Source: Lachnospiraceae bacterium (GTDB taxonomy: Bacteria > Bacillota > Clostridia > Lachnospirales > Lachnospiraceae). From it: 38,621 nucleotides of DNA. Below, in pieces: positions 24,781 to 34,208 of the stretch. How positions within the stretch are numbered: the first letter of the stretch is position 1; each line of letters opens with the position of its first letter. Under the pieces are notes generated by a model. It was not told the origin of the DNA, searched no databases, and saw nothing but the letters and a program-made list of their open reading frames with translations. The stretch spans positions 1 through 38,621 of the forward strand of contig JAILID010000051.1 of NCBI GenBank assembly GCA_024695465.1, given 5' to 3'. A program made the position numbers and the translations under genes.

Positions 24781-25684
24781 TTTCTTTCAAGATCGCAACA
24801 TAACGCGCGAGGGCATCCTTCCAGTCCGGAAGAGGTTCAAAGCCATTTTCACGTATCTTCGAGCGGTTCATCCGGCTGTTATAAGGCCTTTTGGCGGCAG
24901 CCCCGTACTCTTCCGACGTAACCGGCTCCACCGTCACTCCGGTTACCCCGGCCGTCTCAAAGATCGCCAGTGTGAAATCATACCAGGAAATGTAGTCCCC
25001 TTCGTTAGTGACATGATAAATGCCGTAGCGATCGCTCCCCATCATATCCACGACGAGACGGGCCAGGTCATAGGTATAGGTAGGCGTCCCGATCTGGTCG
25101 CTGACAACCCGCAGATGATCGTGGGTCCTGGAAAGGCTGAGCATCGTCTTGATAAAGTTTTTGCCGTTGATTCCGAATACCCAGGCGATCCGCAGGATAA
25201 AAAATTTTTTGACATGCTCCTTTACCGCCAGCTCGCCTTCGGCCTTGGTCTTTCCGTATACGCCCAGAGGCTCATAACGGTCCTCCGGTTCCCAGGGACG
25301 GGTTCCGTTTCCGTTAAACACGTAGTCCGTTGAAAAGTACATCATCGGAATATCCAGGGCTTCACATACCTTCGCGATATTCTCCGTTCCGACCGCGTTG
25401 ATCTTGTGCACAAGCTCCGGCAGCTCTTCCGCCTTGTCGACTGCCGTCCAGGCCGCGCAGTGAATGACGCCGTCGACATCCGATTCCCGGATCACGCGTT
25501 CCACCCATTCCGCATCCGTGATATCCATGGCCTTGTAGGGCATGACCGCAACCGGAGTTCCGTCCTGTACTCCGCTGTAGGTTTCCTTGAGATCGGAACC
25601 GATTCCCTCGATCCCTCTTCTGGCCAGTTCATTCATGACGTCGTGACCTAATTGTCCGGCAACGCCGGTCACAAGATATCTCAT
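24764..25684 (-). CDS. rfbD: dTDP-4-dehydrorhamnose reductase
   Basis: Makes dTDP-L-rhamnose by NAD(P)H reduction of the keto-sugar in the last step of the pathway. The 306 aa SDR-type protein has the nucleotide loop GVAGQLGHDV, YFSTDYVFNGNG with the catalytic Thr region, and the YGKTKAEGE motif giving the Tyr-xxx-Lys pair. PYNSRMNRSKI near the end fits RfbD. The rfbA, rfbB and rfbC genes are not in the window. The ribosome site is AGAGG. The gene lies between the tandem GT2 (24-base gap) and YfhO (17-base overlap). Its presence is the main local evidence that the polymer contains rhamnose. Confidence 0.95.
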   Translation of the reverse strand: MRYLVTGVAGQLGHDVMNELARRGIEGIGSDLKETYSGVQDGTPVAVMPYKAMDITDAEWVERVIRESDVDGVIHCAAWTAVDKAEELPELVHKINAVGTENIAKVCEALDIPMMYFSTDYVFNGNGTRPWEPEDRYEPLGVYGKTKAEGELAVKEHVKKFFILRIAWVFGINGKNFIKTMLSLSRTHDHLRVVSDQIGTPTYTYDLARLVVDMMGSDRYGIYHVTNEGDYISWYDFTLAIFETAGVTGVTVEPVTSEEYGAAAKRPYNSRMNRSKIRENGFEPLPDWKDALARYVAILKENEKNA

Positions 25685-25707
25685 AACTCATTCCTCTCTT
25701 TCTTCTA

Positions 25708-28140
25708 TTAATTTCTTTTCAGAGAAAAATCCTGGGTTACCATGGAAAGATTCGGATTGTAATACGGATCCCCGTCCCTTAAGATTTCAGGCCAGCGTTT
25801 CTGGAAAACAGCCATCTCCGACTGAAAACGGCGCACCTTTTCCGGATTTCCCTGGTCAAGCCCTCTCGATTTCGACTCATAGTGGTAAAGCTCCGCAAAC
25901 GGATCGTAGACAATAAGATAGCCCGCCTTTCTGATCTTCATGCAGAAATCAATGTCGTTAAAGGCGACCGCCAGCTCTTCGGAAAGGCCTCCGATTTCCT
26001 CGAAGACGGATTTCTTTACCATCAGGCAGGCAGCTGTGACAGCTGACAGATCCTGCTGGCAGATGATTCGATGCTGATAGCCGGATTCGCCCCGCTTCTG
26101 ATTGACAAAGGCGTGCCCCGCAATTCCGCCCCAGCCGACGATCACCCCGGCGTGCTGGATCGTATTGTCCTCATAATAAAGCCTCGCCCCGACCGCTCCG
26201 ACGTCATCCCGGCCCAGATATCCGGCCATCTCTCCGATCACGTCCTCCGAGATGAATTCCGTATCGTTATTGAGGAGGAAGAGAAGGCTTCCCGTAGCGG
26301 CTTTCGCGCCGAAATTGTTGATGGCGGAGTAATTGAAGGTCCCGTTGGACTCATAATACACCACCTTGACTCTGGGATCTTTCGCTTCCAGCTCCTTATA
26401 AAAGGCAAAGGTTTCCGCTTCGGTTGAATTGTTCTCGATAATGATGATCTCCAGGTCCGGATAGACCCTGCCCCTGTCGATGGAAGCAAGACACTTCTCC
26501 AGATCCCCGATATGGTCTTTGTTCGGAATCAGGATCGAGACCCGGGGCGTCGTCCCCCAATGGAAGCGGGTCCGATAGAGACCGGGATACTCTCCCTTCT
26601 CCACTTCCGCCGGCCAGCCCAGCCTGGCGTAATGCGCCTCGACAGCCCTCTTGCCGGCGTCAAACGCATAGGCCTTGCTCTCGGGATTAGCGGCGGTCGA
26701 ACCTTCGAAAAAGCGCCAGTGATACAGGATCCTCGGAATGTGGACGATACTCTTCGCGATTTCCGTGCAGCGCAGAATAAAATCATAATCCTGGGCTCCG
26801 TCGAATTCCGGATTCAGAAGACCGACCGCATCCAAAAGGGATCTTTTGACCACAAGAAGATGGCAGATGTAGTTGACCGAGGTCAGAAAATCCGGATCGA
26901 AATCAGGCTTCAGGTTCGGCTGCATGTATTTGCCGCCGATCCCGATCTTGTCTTCGTCGCTGTAGAGAAGCTCCGCCTCCGGATCCTTCCTTACAGCCGC
27001 CGCGTTCTCGTAAAGCGCGTCCGGCGTAAGGAGATCGTCGTGATCGGCGAATACGATATAATCCCCGCGGGCGGCCTTGATCGCTTCATTGGTATTATCC
27101 GCGATATGGAGCTGCCTTTCATTTTTCAGAATCCGGATCCGCTTATCCCGCGCCGGGAGCCGTTCCAGCATCTTTGTAAGGGGCGAATTCTCCCCGCTCC
27201 CGTCGCTTAAGATCAGCTCCCAGTTGGCGTAGCTCTGGGCCAAAACCGAATCCACCAGCTCCGTCAGATATTGTTCAGGCGTCTTGTAGAGCGGGACCAC
27301 GATGGAGAAAAGAGGAGCCGGATCAAACTTTTCCGCCCGCTGCCTGGCCAGGAGCCGTTCGGAAGGCAGATGCTTTTTGATCCAGTCGGCATAGACAACC
27401 GGCTTCATGGCCGGATTGAAGAGCTTGTCATAAGACTTCTCCGCCAGCGCCCGTATCCCGTTGTATTTCAGATATTCGATCCCCTTTCGGGTAAGCTTCC
27501 GGCCTTTTTCGGCCCTGACCGCCCATTCGCCGGTCGGGAATTCCTTCAGCAGGCGGCTGCTTCCGGAGCGGAAAGCCAGAAAGATCCGCCCTTCGGGAAC
27601 CGGACGGAGCTCCAGGTTAAAGCCCGAGTTCTCCTCCACGGCGCGTTCGCTGAACATCTCCTTCACGTCCAGGCGCTTATAGCGCTCGACGGCGGCCGGC
27701 ATCCTTTTCCTGTCCTTATCAAGGACCGCCATCTCCACCGGCCCCTCAGAGACCGCCCAGCCCTGGAGACGGAGAAAACCGTCCTTGCGGCTTACGGTAT
27801 AATCGTCGATAAAGTACTTGATCCCATTCATCTTCTCGTAAAGCTCGGCTGAAGAGATCTCGAAAGCCAGGCGTTTCCCCCGGTCGTCCCTGACGAAGAC
27901 CTTCAGCTTCCGGCTCTCCCGGATATCCCTCGGGATCCGCATCCGGAGCTCCGCCTCGCTGCCGCCAAACCTTTCATCGACATTTTCCGTAAGCCTGATC
28001 AGCTCGGACGGAAGCTCCTTTCCGTCGATATAAGCGCCAAGCTCCGCTCCAGGCCGCAGATGTCCCTTTAAAATATAAAGGCAGGAATCTGTCAGGGAAA
28101 AACGATCGCTTTTTATAAGAAAACCATTATTTTTTATCAT
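25708..28140 (-). CDS. Large tandem GT2 glycosyltransferase with N-terminal accessory domain (810 aa)
   Basis: Residues 1-100 look like a beta-rich domain of unknown type. Residues 104-200 form a second module marked by RLQGWAV (124-130), ERYKRLDVKEMF (152-163) and SGFNLEL (172-178), shared with the next paralogue. GT2 domain one (about 277-510) has FSIVVPLYKTPEQY and the FADHDD metal motif (365-369). GT2 domain two (about 533-790) has VSILIPNKD, FNYSAINNFGAKAATGSL, LLNNDTEF and AFNDIDFC. Both domains keep their acidic motifs. The ATG lies inside the last codons of the preceding gene (14-base overlap), with GAGGTG eight bases upstream. Probable chain-extending transferase of the polymer; donor and linkage are inferred only. 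Confidence 0.87.
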   Translation of the reverse strand: MIKNNGFLIKSDRFSLTDSCLYILKGHLRPGAELGAYIDGKELPSELIRLTENVDERFGGSEAELRMRIPRDIRESRKLKVFVRDDRGKRLAFEISSAELYEKMNGIKYFIDDYTVSRKDGFLRLQGWAVSEGPVEMAVLDKDRKRMPAAVERYKRLDVKEMFSERAVEENSGFNLELRPVPEGRIFLAFRSGSSRLLKEFPTGEWAVRAEKGRKLTRKGIEYLKYNGIRALAEKSYDKLFNPAMKPVVYADWIKKHLPSERLLARQRAEKFDPAPLFSIVVPLYKTPEQYLTELVDSVLAQSYANWELILSDGSGENSPLTKMLERLPARDKRIRILKNERQLHIADNTNEAIKAARGDYIVFADHDDLLTPDALYENAAAVRKDPEAELLYSDEDKIGIGGKYMQPNLKPDFDPDFLTSVNYICHLLVVKRSLLDAVGLLNPEFDGAQDYDFILRCTEIAKSIVHIPRILYHWRFFEGSTAANPESKAYAFDAGKRAVEAHYARLGWPAEVEKGEYPGLYRTRFHWGTTPRVSILIPNKDHIGDLEKCLASIDRGRVYPDLEIIIIENNSTEAETFAFYKELEAKDPRVKVVYYESNGTFNYSAINNFGAKAATGSLLFLLNNDTEFISEDVIGEMAGYLGRDDVGAVGARLYYEDNTIQHAGVIVGWGGIAGHAFVNQKRGESGYQHRIICQQDLSAVTAACLMVKKSVFEEIGGLSEELAVAFNDIDFCMKIRKAGYLIVYDPFAELYHYESKSRGLDQGNPEKVRRFQSEMAVFQKRWPEILRDGDPYYNPNLSMVTQDFSLKRN

Positions 28141-30484
28141 CTTTACTCACCTCGTCCCTGGCTTTCTGCAGAGCCGAGTAATTGGGCGGAATCGTCCCTG
28201 CCAGGATATAATCGGACGTGTCGTAATCGAGGTTCGGATTAAAGTAGGGATCGCCTTTCTCAAATATCTCCGGCCACCTGGCCCTGAGCCTCCGGGCCTC
28301 CTTCATCTGTCTCTCGTGCTTCGCCCGGTCTTTCTCCACGTCGTCAGAGCCCCGGGAAAGCGATTCATAGTGATAAAGCATCGCCCAGGCGTTATAGACG
28401 ACAAGATAGCCCTTTTCGCGGATCTTAAGACAAAGGTCGACGTCATTGTAAGCTACGGCCAGTTCCTCGTCAAATCCGCCGACCTCCTCGAATACGGAGC
28501 GCCGCACCATCAGGCAGGCTGCCGTACACGCGCTGACATCCTGGGTCTTGACGATGCGTCCGAAGTAGCCTCCGGCATCCCTCTTCTCCATATGGCAGAT
28601 GTGGCCGGCGATGCCGCCGATCCCAACGACGATCCCGCAGTGCTGAAGGCGGTCGTTCGGATAGTAGAGACGCGCCCCGCAGGCGCCGGTATCCGGCCTC
28701 TGGCAGTAGCCCAGCATTTCCTCGATGAAGCGATCCGTGATCACTTCCACGTCATTGTTGAGGAACAGCAGGTAGCTGCCCCGGGCCTGCTTCACCGCGA
28801 AATTATTGATGGCCGAATAATTGAAGCCGCTTTCCCAGGTGACGACCCGCACGTTTTCGTGGGCCTTTTGGAGCTCCTCGTAGTAGGAGAAGGTTTCCGG
28901 CTCGACGGAATTATTCTCGCAGATGACGATCTCAAAATTCCGGTAGCTGGCTTTTTCAAAGATCGAGTCGACGGCTCTCTTCAGGACGTCCTTAAGATCC
29001 TTGTTGGGGATAATGATGGAAACCAGCGGTTCCCCCTTGATCTCGTAGAGCGAGCGGTAGCTTCCGATATCTTCCGCCTGCGCGACCTTCGCAGGAATCC
29101 CTACCCGGGCGTAATGCGCCTCGATCGCCTTCCTGCCGTTTTCATAGGCGTACATCTTGCTCTCCGGGTTGCCCGCGGTGGAAGATGCGTGGGCGCGCCA
29201 GTGATAGAGGAATTTCGGAACATGGTACACCTTTTTCGCCTTCTCCACACAGCGGAGTATGAAATCATAATCCTGGGCCCCGTCATATTCCGGCCTCTCA
29301 TAGACGCCGTCTTCCGCGACCGCCTCAACGATCGAGGTCCGGACGCAGAAGATATGCGTGATATAATTGTTGGAGCGCAGAAGATCCGGATTGAAATCAG
29401 GCTTGAAATTGGGGCTGAAATAGATATTCCCGGAATACATCAGCTTATCCTCGTCTGTGTAAACCGCGTCTATGTCCGGATCCGAGTTGATGGCCTTCAC
29501 GATCTCGAAGCAGGCGTCCTTCTCCAGCGTGTCGTCGTGATCCGAGAGCATGATCCAGCTGCCTGAAGCCATCTTGATCGCCTCGTTGGTATTGCCGGAT
29601 ATCCCCGTGTTCTCCTTCAGCCTTTGATACTTTACCCGGACGTCGCCCAGATATTTTTCCCGGATCTGCCTCTCGGTCTCATCCCGGGTGCTGCCGTCCG
29701 CGAGGCAGATCTCGATATTTTCGTAGGACTGGCCCAGAAGGCTCTCCATGAGCTCGTCCAGAAATTTTTCCGGCGTGTTGAAGAGCGGGATCACAATGCT
29801 GATAAGGGGGCTGACCGGGAACTTCATTTTCCTCTGCTCCGTAAGCTCCTCCTCCGTCACCCTGTGCTCGTGAAACCAGTCGTCATAGGCGGCGCTGTCC
29901 ACCGCGTAGGACGGAATCGCGTGCCTCCGGATATAGGCTTCCCTTTTCTTTTTATCTATGATCACCTTGATCTGCCGGGCAACGTAGCCGAATTCGTTCT
30001 CCAGCTCGAAGGTGATAACCTTGTTCCTGATCTGATCCAGCGGAAGCCGGATGGAGAATCCGGAACTGAAATCATTATTGAGCCCCAAAAGCTCGTTGAC
30101 GTCCGCCCTTGGATAGCGCTGGATGTCGAAGCTGAGGAGGCGGCTGCGGTCCCTGATCACGATGTTCGGCAGCATGCCGCACCGGTCGTAGGACCAGCCG
30201 CGAAGCAGCAGCTTGTCATTTTTATAAGATTTCGAATCGATATTGTAGAGAATTCCGGCTTCCTCCTGGGTGATCTCCGGGCGGAGCTTCAAAAACGGAT
30301 CCTCCCGGCCCATCTTGACCGCCATTTTCCGGTAGGTGCGGATCGCCTTGTTCGACGAGAGGGAAGCTGCGTAATCCTCGCGAAGAATGGCTTCTTTTCG
30401 AACACGGAAATAGCGCTGCTGAAGATCCGTAAACTCTTCTTTCAGCTTCTCGTACGCATCCTTATAGTTCATTTCTTCACTCAT
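28127..30484 (-). CDS. Large tandem GT2 glycosyltransferase with coiled-coil start (785 aa)
   Basis: Residues 1-55 are charged and helical (YEKLKEEFTDLQQRYFRVRK), probably a coiled coil. Residues 75-180 carry the accessory module shared with the 810 aa paralogue (LLRGWSY 93-99, QRYPRADVNELL 122-133, SGFSIRL 141-147). GT2 domain one (about 226-470) has ISIVIPLFNTPEKF, GNTNEAI and LSDHDDT. Domain two (about 490-745) has VSIIIPNKD, GFNYSAINNFAVKQARGSYL, FLNNDVEV and AYNDVDLC. The C-terminal ~40 residues are polar. It overlaps the methyltransferase-kinase gene as ATGA; Met5 is an alternative start. Coiled coils at the end of the upstream protein and the start of this one could let the two bind, as WbdD and WbdA do, but that is inference. 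Confidence 0.87.
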   Translation of the reverse strand: MSEEMNYKDAYEKLKEEFTDLQQRYFRVRKEAILREDYAASLSSNKAIRTYRKMAVKMGREDPFLKLRPEITQEEAGILYNIDSKSYKNDKLLLRGWSYDRCGMLPNIVIRDRSRLLSFDIQRYPRADVNELLGLNNDFSSGFSIRLPLDQIRNKVITFELENEFGYVARQIKVIIDKKKREAYIRRHAIPSYAVDSAAYDDWFHEHRVTEEELTEQRKMKFPVSPLISIVIPLFNTPEKFLDELMESLLGQSYENIEICLADGSTRDETERQIREKYLGDVRVKYQRLKENTGISGNTNEAIKMASGSWIMLSDHDDTLEKDACFEIVKAINSDPDIDAVYTDEDKLMYSGNIYFSPNFKPDFNPDLLRSNNYITHIFCVRTSIVEAVAEDGVYERPEYDGAQDYDFILRCVEKAKKVYHVPKFLYHWRAHASSTAGNPESKMYAYENGRKAIEAHYARVGIPAKVAQAEDIGSYRSLYEIKGEPLVSIIIPNKDLKDVLKRAVDSIFEKASYRNFEIVICENNSVEPETFSYYEELQKAHENVRVVTWESGFNYSAINNFAVKQARGSYLLFLNNDVEVITDRFIEEMLGYCQRPDTGACGARLYYPNDRLQHCGIVVGIGGIAGHICHMEKRDAGGYFGRIVKTQDVSACTAACLMVRRSVFEEVGGFDEELAVAYNDVDLCLKIREKGYLVVYNAWAMLYHYESLSRGSDDVEKDRAKHERQMKEARRLRARWPEIFEKGDPYFNPNLDYDTSDYILAGTIPPNYSALQKARDEVSKDDKK

Positions 30485-32520
30485 TTTCCTGTCAATACCT
30501 TCCTCATTTTTTCCATTGCCTTATAGGATCTGGCGCCCGTTACGGTCTCGAAATTGGCCTTCCAGATATCCCGATCCTTCTCCATAAGGTGATAAGCCTC
30601 AGTGAGATGACTTAGCTGCCGGCCCAGATCCTCCCGGACCCCGCGCACGGCGGCCGCCTCCGTCCGGACCTCATCCCAGCGGCGGAACCAGGCCTCGTCC
30701 AGCTCCGCGTATTTTTTCTTCTGCGAAAGAAGCTCCTGATTCAGGCGGTCGATCTTGCTGTTTAAGGCCTTGATCGCCTCGCCGGAGGCCCGCCAGGCTT
30801 CCTCCGCCGTTCCCGCCTCCGGAGCAGGGCCCCGGACCCCATAGTGCTTCTTAAGGGCCGAATGCTTGGCGATCGCGAAGCTTTCCCCCTTTTCATCGGA
30901 GACTACATGCCCGAAAAACGCCTCATAGCTCTTCTGGAGTATCTTTTGGGGAGTCCTGATCCCGGCTATCTGAAGGAGCTCACCAAGCGGCAGAAGCTCC
31001 TCAAGGCCCTCCAGATGATAATAGGCGTCCCGGAGGCAATGATAGAGAAGCAGATCCTGCGGCAGCGGGAAATCAAATACCCACTCATAGTCGATAAAGA
31101 AAGCCTGCTCGCCGTCAAAGAAGATATTCCCGGCAGTCCCGTCGAAATTGGAGACCTTAAAGGCCTTCTGTCCCTCATAGGCCTCCGCCGGTCCGAACCA
31201 GGCGGCAAACTCCGGCGTGGCGGCAAATTCCGTCTCATTCTCCCCGTTTCCTTTGAGAAGCTTCTTCTGAAGCAGCAGCAGCTTCGCCGCGCCGCCCTTA
31301 TCTCCCCTTACGACCGTGTCCGCAAGGCGTTCCAGAAGGCTTCTGCCTTTCAGGAAGCGAAAGACAAGGCGATCCCCCTCCATATGGGCCGGACAGGGAA
31401 GGACTTCCGGATAGGCCCCGCGAAGAAGGGAGGCGTAGGCACATACGTTTCGAAGGTGTCCGCTTCCTTCCGGCCAGACGGCTTCCTTGACGACCCGCTT
31501 CTCCTCTCCCCGCCGCTCGATGGTCGTCGTGATGGCGAAGTTACGGGTACGCTCATCGGAGCATTTTATATAAACAGGCTCGGAAGAGCGCTGAAAGCCC
31601 TCCGCTCCTTTTACAGCCTCCACAAGGAAGGAATTGGCGAAAATTGCCCGCTCCTTCGTGCCCTTAAGGCCCGCAAAGGCCCGGTTCTGGGAGAAAAGGC
31701 TGAGCACATCCAGGTCATAGTTGTGGAATTCCGGATAATCGATCTCTCCGTTTTCCACAGCCTCCTCGCCAAGGATGCTTGTCGGCAGCTTGTAGTCCGG
31801 GAAGGGGTAGAAGAAGCGTTCCGCCTTATAGCCGGTCCGCTCAAGAAGCGAAATCAGCTCGGACCTGCTGAAGGTCCTGACATGGTCTCCCGTTTTATAG
31901 CCCTCGATCCCGGCAAAGGGCCTGCCGAGATGATCCTCGTGGCAGCCGGCAAAATATTTCATTCCAAGCTTGTTCTCGATGGCGATGTAGAGCCGCCCGC
32001 CCTCCTTGAGATTCCCGGATATCTTCTTCAGGAAATCCTCATAGGGATGCTCTCCTCCCACATAGTAGCAGGCGTACTCCAGAACGCCGATCAGCGTCAC
32101 CACGTCATACTGTCTGTCAAGCCTTATATCCTTGTAATTCCCGACGAAGATCTCGATATTGTCAAGCTCCCTGTGCCGGTAGGCGTTGACCAGCGACCTT
32201 CTTTTCGAAAGCTCTATGCAGTCCACCTTGCGCACAAACGGCGCCACCCCTCCGGTAACCGCGCCCATACCGGCCCCGATCTCCAGGACCTCGTCGCCGG
32301 GCCGAAGTTCCATGGGCAGGCAGATATTCTCGCGCTGGCGGGTCAGGTGATAAAGAACGGGCCAGCTGGCGTAATCCGGGTGGCAGTAATCCCATCCGCT
32401 GCCGCATTTTACGATATCCAGAATATGATTTTCCACAGCGTCCCCATCGCTGTAAAGATCCTCCCCGCTGTAGCAGGAAAGATTCAGTTTTACCTTGCCA
32501 ATCGTCTCTATCCTATCCAT
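30481..32520 (-). CDS. Methyltransferase - kinase - coiled-coil protein, WbdD-like architecture
   Basis: A 679 aa protein with three parts. Residues about 50-240 are a class I SAM methyltransferase (VLEIGAGMGAV at 78-88, CIELSKRR as the acidic end of strand 2, DVVTLIGVLEY). Residues about 310-540 look like a kinase: a Lys in VVKEAVW (345), then a catalytic loop NFDGTAGN with Asp460 and Asn465, then FFIDYEW with Asp477, matching the D-x4-N plus second-Asp spacing of APH/protein kinases. Residues about 577-655 form a coiled coil, ending in the basic RSYKAMEKMRKVL. In E. coli O9a the chain terminator WbdD has the same three parts, adds a capping methyl phosphate and sets chain length. The gene lies between RgpF-like and tandem-GT2 genes. 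The function is inferred; the methyltransferase and coiled coil are clear, the kinase call is moderately sure. Confidence 0.75.
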   Translation of the reverse strand: MDRIETIGKVKLNLSCYSGEDLYSDGDAVENHILDIVKCGSGWDYCHPDYASWPVLYHLTRQRENICLPMELRPGDEVLEIGAGMGAVTGGVAPFVRKVDCIELSKRRSLVNAYRHRELDNIEIFVGNYKDIRLDRQYDVVTLIGVLEYACYYVGGEHPYEDFLKKISGNLKEGGRLYIAIENKLGMKYFAGCHEDHLGRPFAGIEGYKTGDHVRTFSRSELISLLERTGYKAERFFYPFPDYKLPTSILGEEAVENGEIDYPEFHNYDLDVLSLFSQNRAFAGLKGTKERAIFANSFLVEAVKGAEGFQRSSEPVYIKCSDERTRNFAITTTIERRGEEKRVVKEAVWPEGSGHLRNVCAYASLLRGAYPEVLPCPAHMEGDRLVFRFLKGRSLLERLADTVVRGDKGGAAKLLLLQKKLLKGNGENETEFAATPEFAAWFGPAEAYEGQKAFKVSNFDGTAGNIFFDGEQAFFIDYEWVFDFPLPQDLLLYHCLRDAYYHLEGLEELLPLGELLQIAGIRTPQKILQKSYEAFFGHVVSDEKGESFAIAKHSALKKHYGVRGPAPEAGTAEEAWRASGEAIKALNSKIDRLNQELLSQKKKYAELDEAWFRRWDEVRTEAAAVRGVREDLGRQLSHLTEAYHLMEKDRDIWKANFETVTGARSYKAMEKMRKVLTGK

Positions 32521-32523
32521 TGC

Positions 32524-34188
32524 TCAATCCCGCTTCCTGATCTTGTCGAGCTCCGACCAGTAATAGTCCGGCCCGAACCTTTTAAATACAACTTTATTGT
32601 TTTCCCGCATGGCGTAATCCAGATTGGTCGAAAGAACCGCTCCGTAACGGCTTCCGGCCAGTAAGGCCGTCAGATAGCCCGCCTCCTGGACCAGCAGGGG
32701 GAAGATGAGCTTCATAAGCCCTTCATCCGCCTTCGCTTCCTCCGGACTTCTTCTCATTACGTCTTCAAAGATCCCGCTCCGGATCCAGAAGCTGCCCCCG
32801 TAGCTGTAAGCCGGCGGGTTTTTATCGCTTATGGGAAATGAAAACCCCGCTTCGCCGCTGAGGCGCTTCAATTCTTCAAAACGCCCCTGATAGCCGTCCC
32901 CAAGCTCCTCAAAGTAATTGCCGAAGCAGGGAAGCGGCGGAACCAGAAGGCCGATTCGTTTTTCATTTTCAAAGATATCCAGCACATTCCCGATCATGGC
33001 CCGGCTGGCGGCGGTGCATTCCAGCTCCGCGTAGAGCAGGGACGCCAGGTTTGATTTCGGTCCTTTTGCCGGCGGAAGGCCGAAGGGATTCAGGACCAGG
33101 ATATACGCATAGTCCCGGGCAAGTCCGGCCGCTTTCTGAAGGCCCGCGGCGTACCCTTCTTCTTCCAGATAGAAAACCGGGAGTTCCTTTTCCATCTCCG
33201 CGATGTAAGGGTAAAGCAGGACCTCGGCCTTCTCCTTCCCGCCGAGAATGAAAACCGCGGCTTCCTTCTCCCGGAACACATGCCCGGTCGCCTCCACGGA
33301 AGGATAGCGGGCCAGATGCATGACCGTCCGGATCTCCGACGGATCCTGGAGCCTTAAGATGTTTTCCCAGATGAGCTCCGTGTCATAGCCAGTCTCCTTG
33401 AGGGCCTCGTAAGCCCTCACGGAATTCTCTCCCGCCGTGTTCTGGAGGAAGACCGTGTAATCTCCGAAAAAATTGCGGCGTTTCAGGATCTGGCAGTCAT
33501 TATTCCGAATCAGTTCCGCCGCGAGGTAGGCAAAGGGAGCCGGATTCATCTCCGCAAGATCAGCCGGGTCGACATAAGCCTGCCAGCGATAGCCCAGACC
33601 GGCGAAATGCTCGGTGAAAACGGCTTCGTAGCCGGTTATGGATTCCAGATAGGACTCCGGATTTTTGTGGCTGCACATATAATCCTTGAAGGCCCAGCTC
33701 GACGCGAGGCTTTTCCGAATGGCCAGAAAGTGGGAATTCAGATGCTCCGGAAAATAAGGGATCCCCATCTCCTCCCGGTAAGGGTTGTCCTCAAGCCTCT
33801 TGTGGCTGGTAATGCCCCAGAAATCCAGATCCCTTCCGGCCATCTCTTCAAACATGTCCTCAAAGCTCGTAAGCGGTCCGAAAAAGGTATAATTCATCAT
33901 CAGCAGTTCGTCAAAGGAGCTGATGAAACGAAAACCGAGATGAAAGATCCCGTCCCGGTAGCCTCCCAGATCAAAGCCTGTGTTCGGGCGGTAGATCACC
34001 TCGTCGGAACAGTCTTCAAGGATTTTTCTGCCCTGCCCGTCCACATAACCGTTAGCCGCGGTCAGGATGAAGGCCGAGGACTTCCGGAGATCTTCCAGCA
34101 TCCGGGCGACATAGCGGTCCACTACGCCGTCCTTGTCAAAAAAGAGAAATATCACGCAGCGGTTTTTTGTTTTTTTATCCAGGATCAT
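32524..34188 (-). CDS. RgpF-family rhamnan synthesis protein, divergent C-terminal half
   Basis: A 554 aa protein of the rhamnan synthesis F family, which takes part in rhamnose-polymer assembly in streptococci and related loci. The N-terminal half shows FLFFDKDGVVDRYV, YRPNTGFDLGGYRDG, NYTFFGPL, AGRDLDFWGITSH and FPEHLNSHFLAIRKS, closely parallel to the next paralogue. The C-terminal half keeps the outline (LVPPLPCFGNYFEELG, YGGSFWIRSGIF) but lacks the HDKK motif and the NRGRDVAPF motif seen in the paralogue, so a catalytic role of that half is doubtful. The ribosome site GAGGAGG is very strong. The gene lies 20 bases after the second RgpF-like gene and three bases before the methyltransferase-kinase gene. 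Confidence 0.85.
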   Translation of the reverse strand: MILDKKTKNRCVIFLFFDKDGVVDRYVARMLEDLRKSSAFILTAANGYVDGQGRKILEDCSDEVIYRPNTGFDLGGYRDGIFHLGFRFISSFDELLMMNYTFFGPLTSFEDMFEEMAGRDLDFWGITSHKRLEDNPYREEMGIPYFPEHLNSHFLAIRKSLASSWAFKDYMCSHKNPESYLESITGYEAVFTEHFAGLGYRWQAYVDPADLAEMNPAPFAYLAAELIRNNDCQILKRRNFFGDYTVFLQNTAGENSVRAYEALKETGYDTELIWENILRLQDPSEIRTVMHLARYPSVEATGHVFREKEAAVFILGGKEKAEVLLYPYIAEMEKELPVFYLEEEGYAAGLQKAAGLARDYAYILVLNPFGLPPAKGPKSNLASLLYAELECTAASRAMIGNVLDIFENEKRIGLLVPPLPCFGNYFEELGDGYQGRFEELKRLSGEAGFSFPISDKNPPAYSYGGSFWIRSGIFEDVMRRSPEEAKADEGLMKLIFPLLVQEAGYLTALLAGSRYGAVLSTNLDYAMRENNKVVFKRFGPDYYWSELDKIRKRD

Positions 34189-34208
34189 CGCGCCTCCTCG
34201 AAATCGTT

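Noticed and set aside
30844-32664. A 606-codon open frame on the plus strand opposite the methyltransferase-kinase gene
   Set aside because: It mirrors a real gene with clear motifs, has no ribosome site and no recognisable domain. GC-rich third positions make long antisense frames common here; similar frames at 17111-18847, 34167-35732, 28316-29566 and 15927-17030 were rejected for the same reason.
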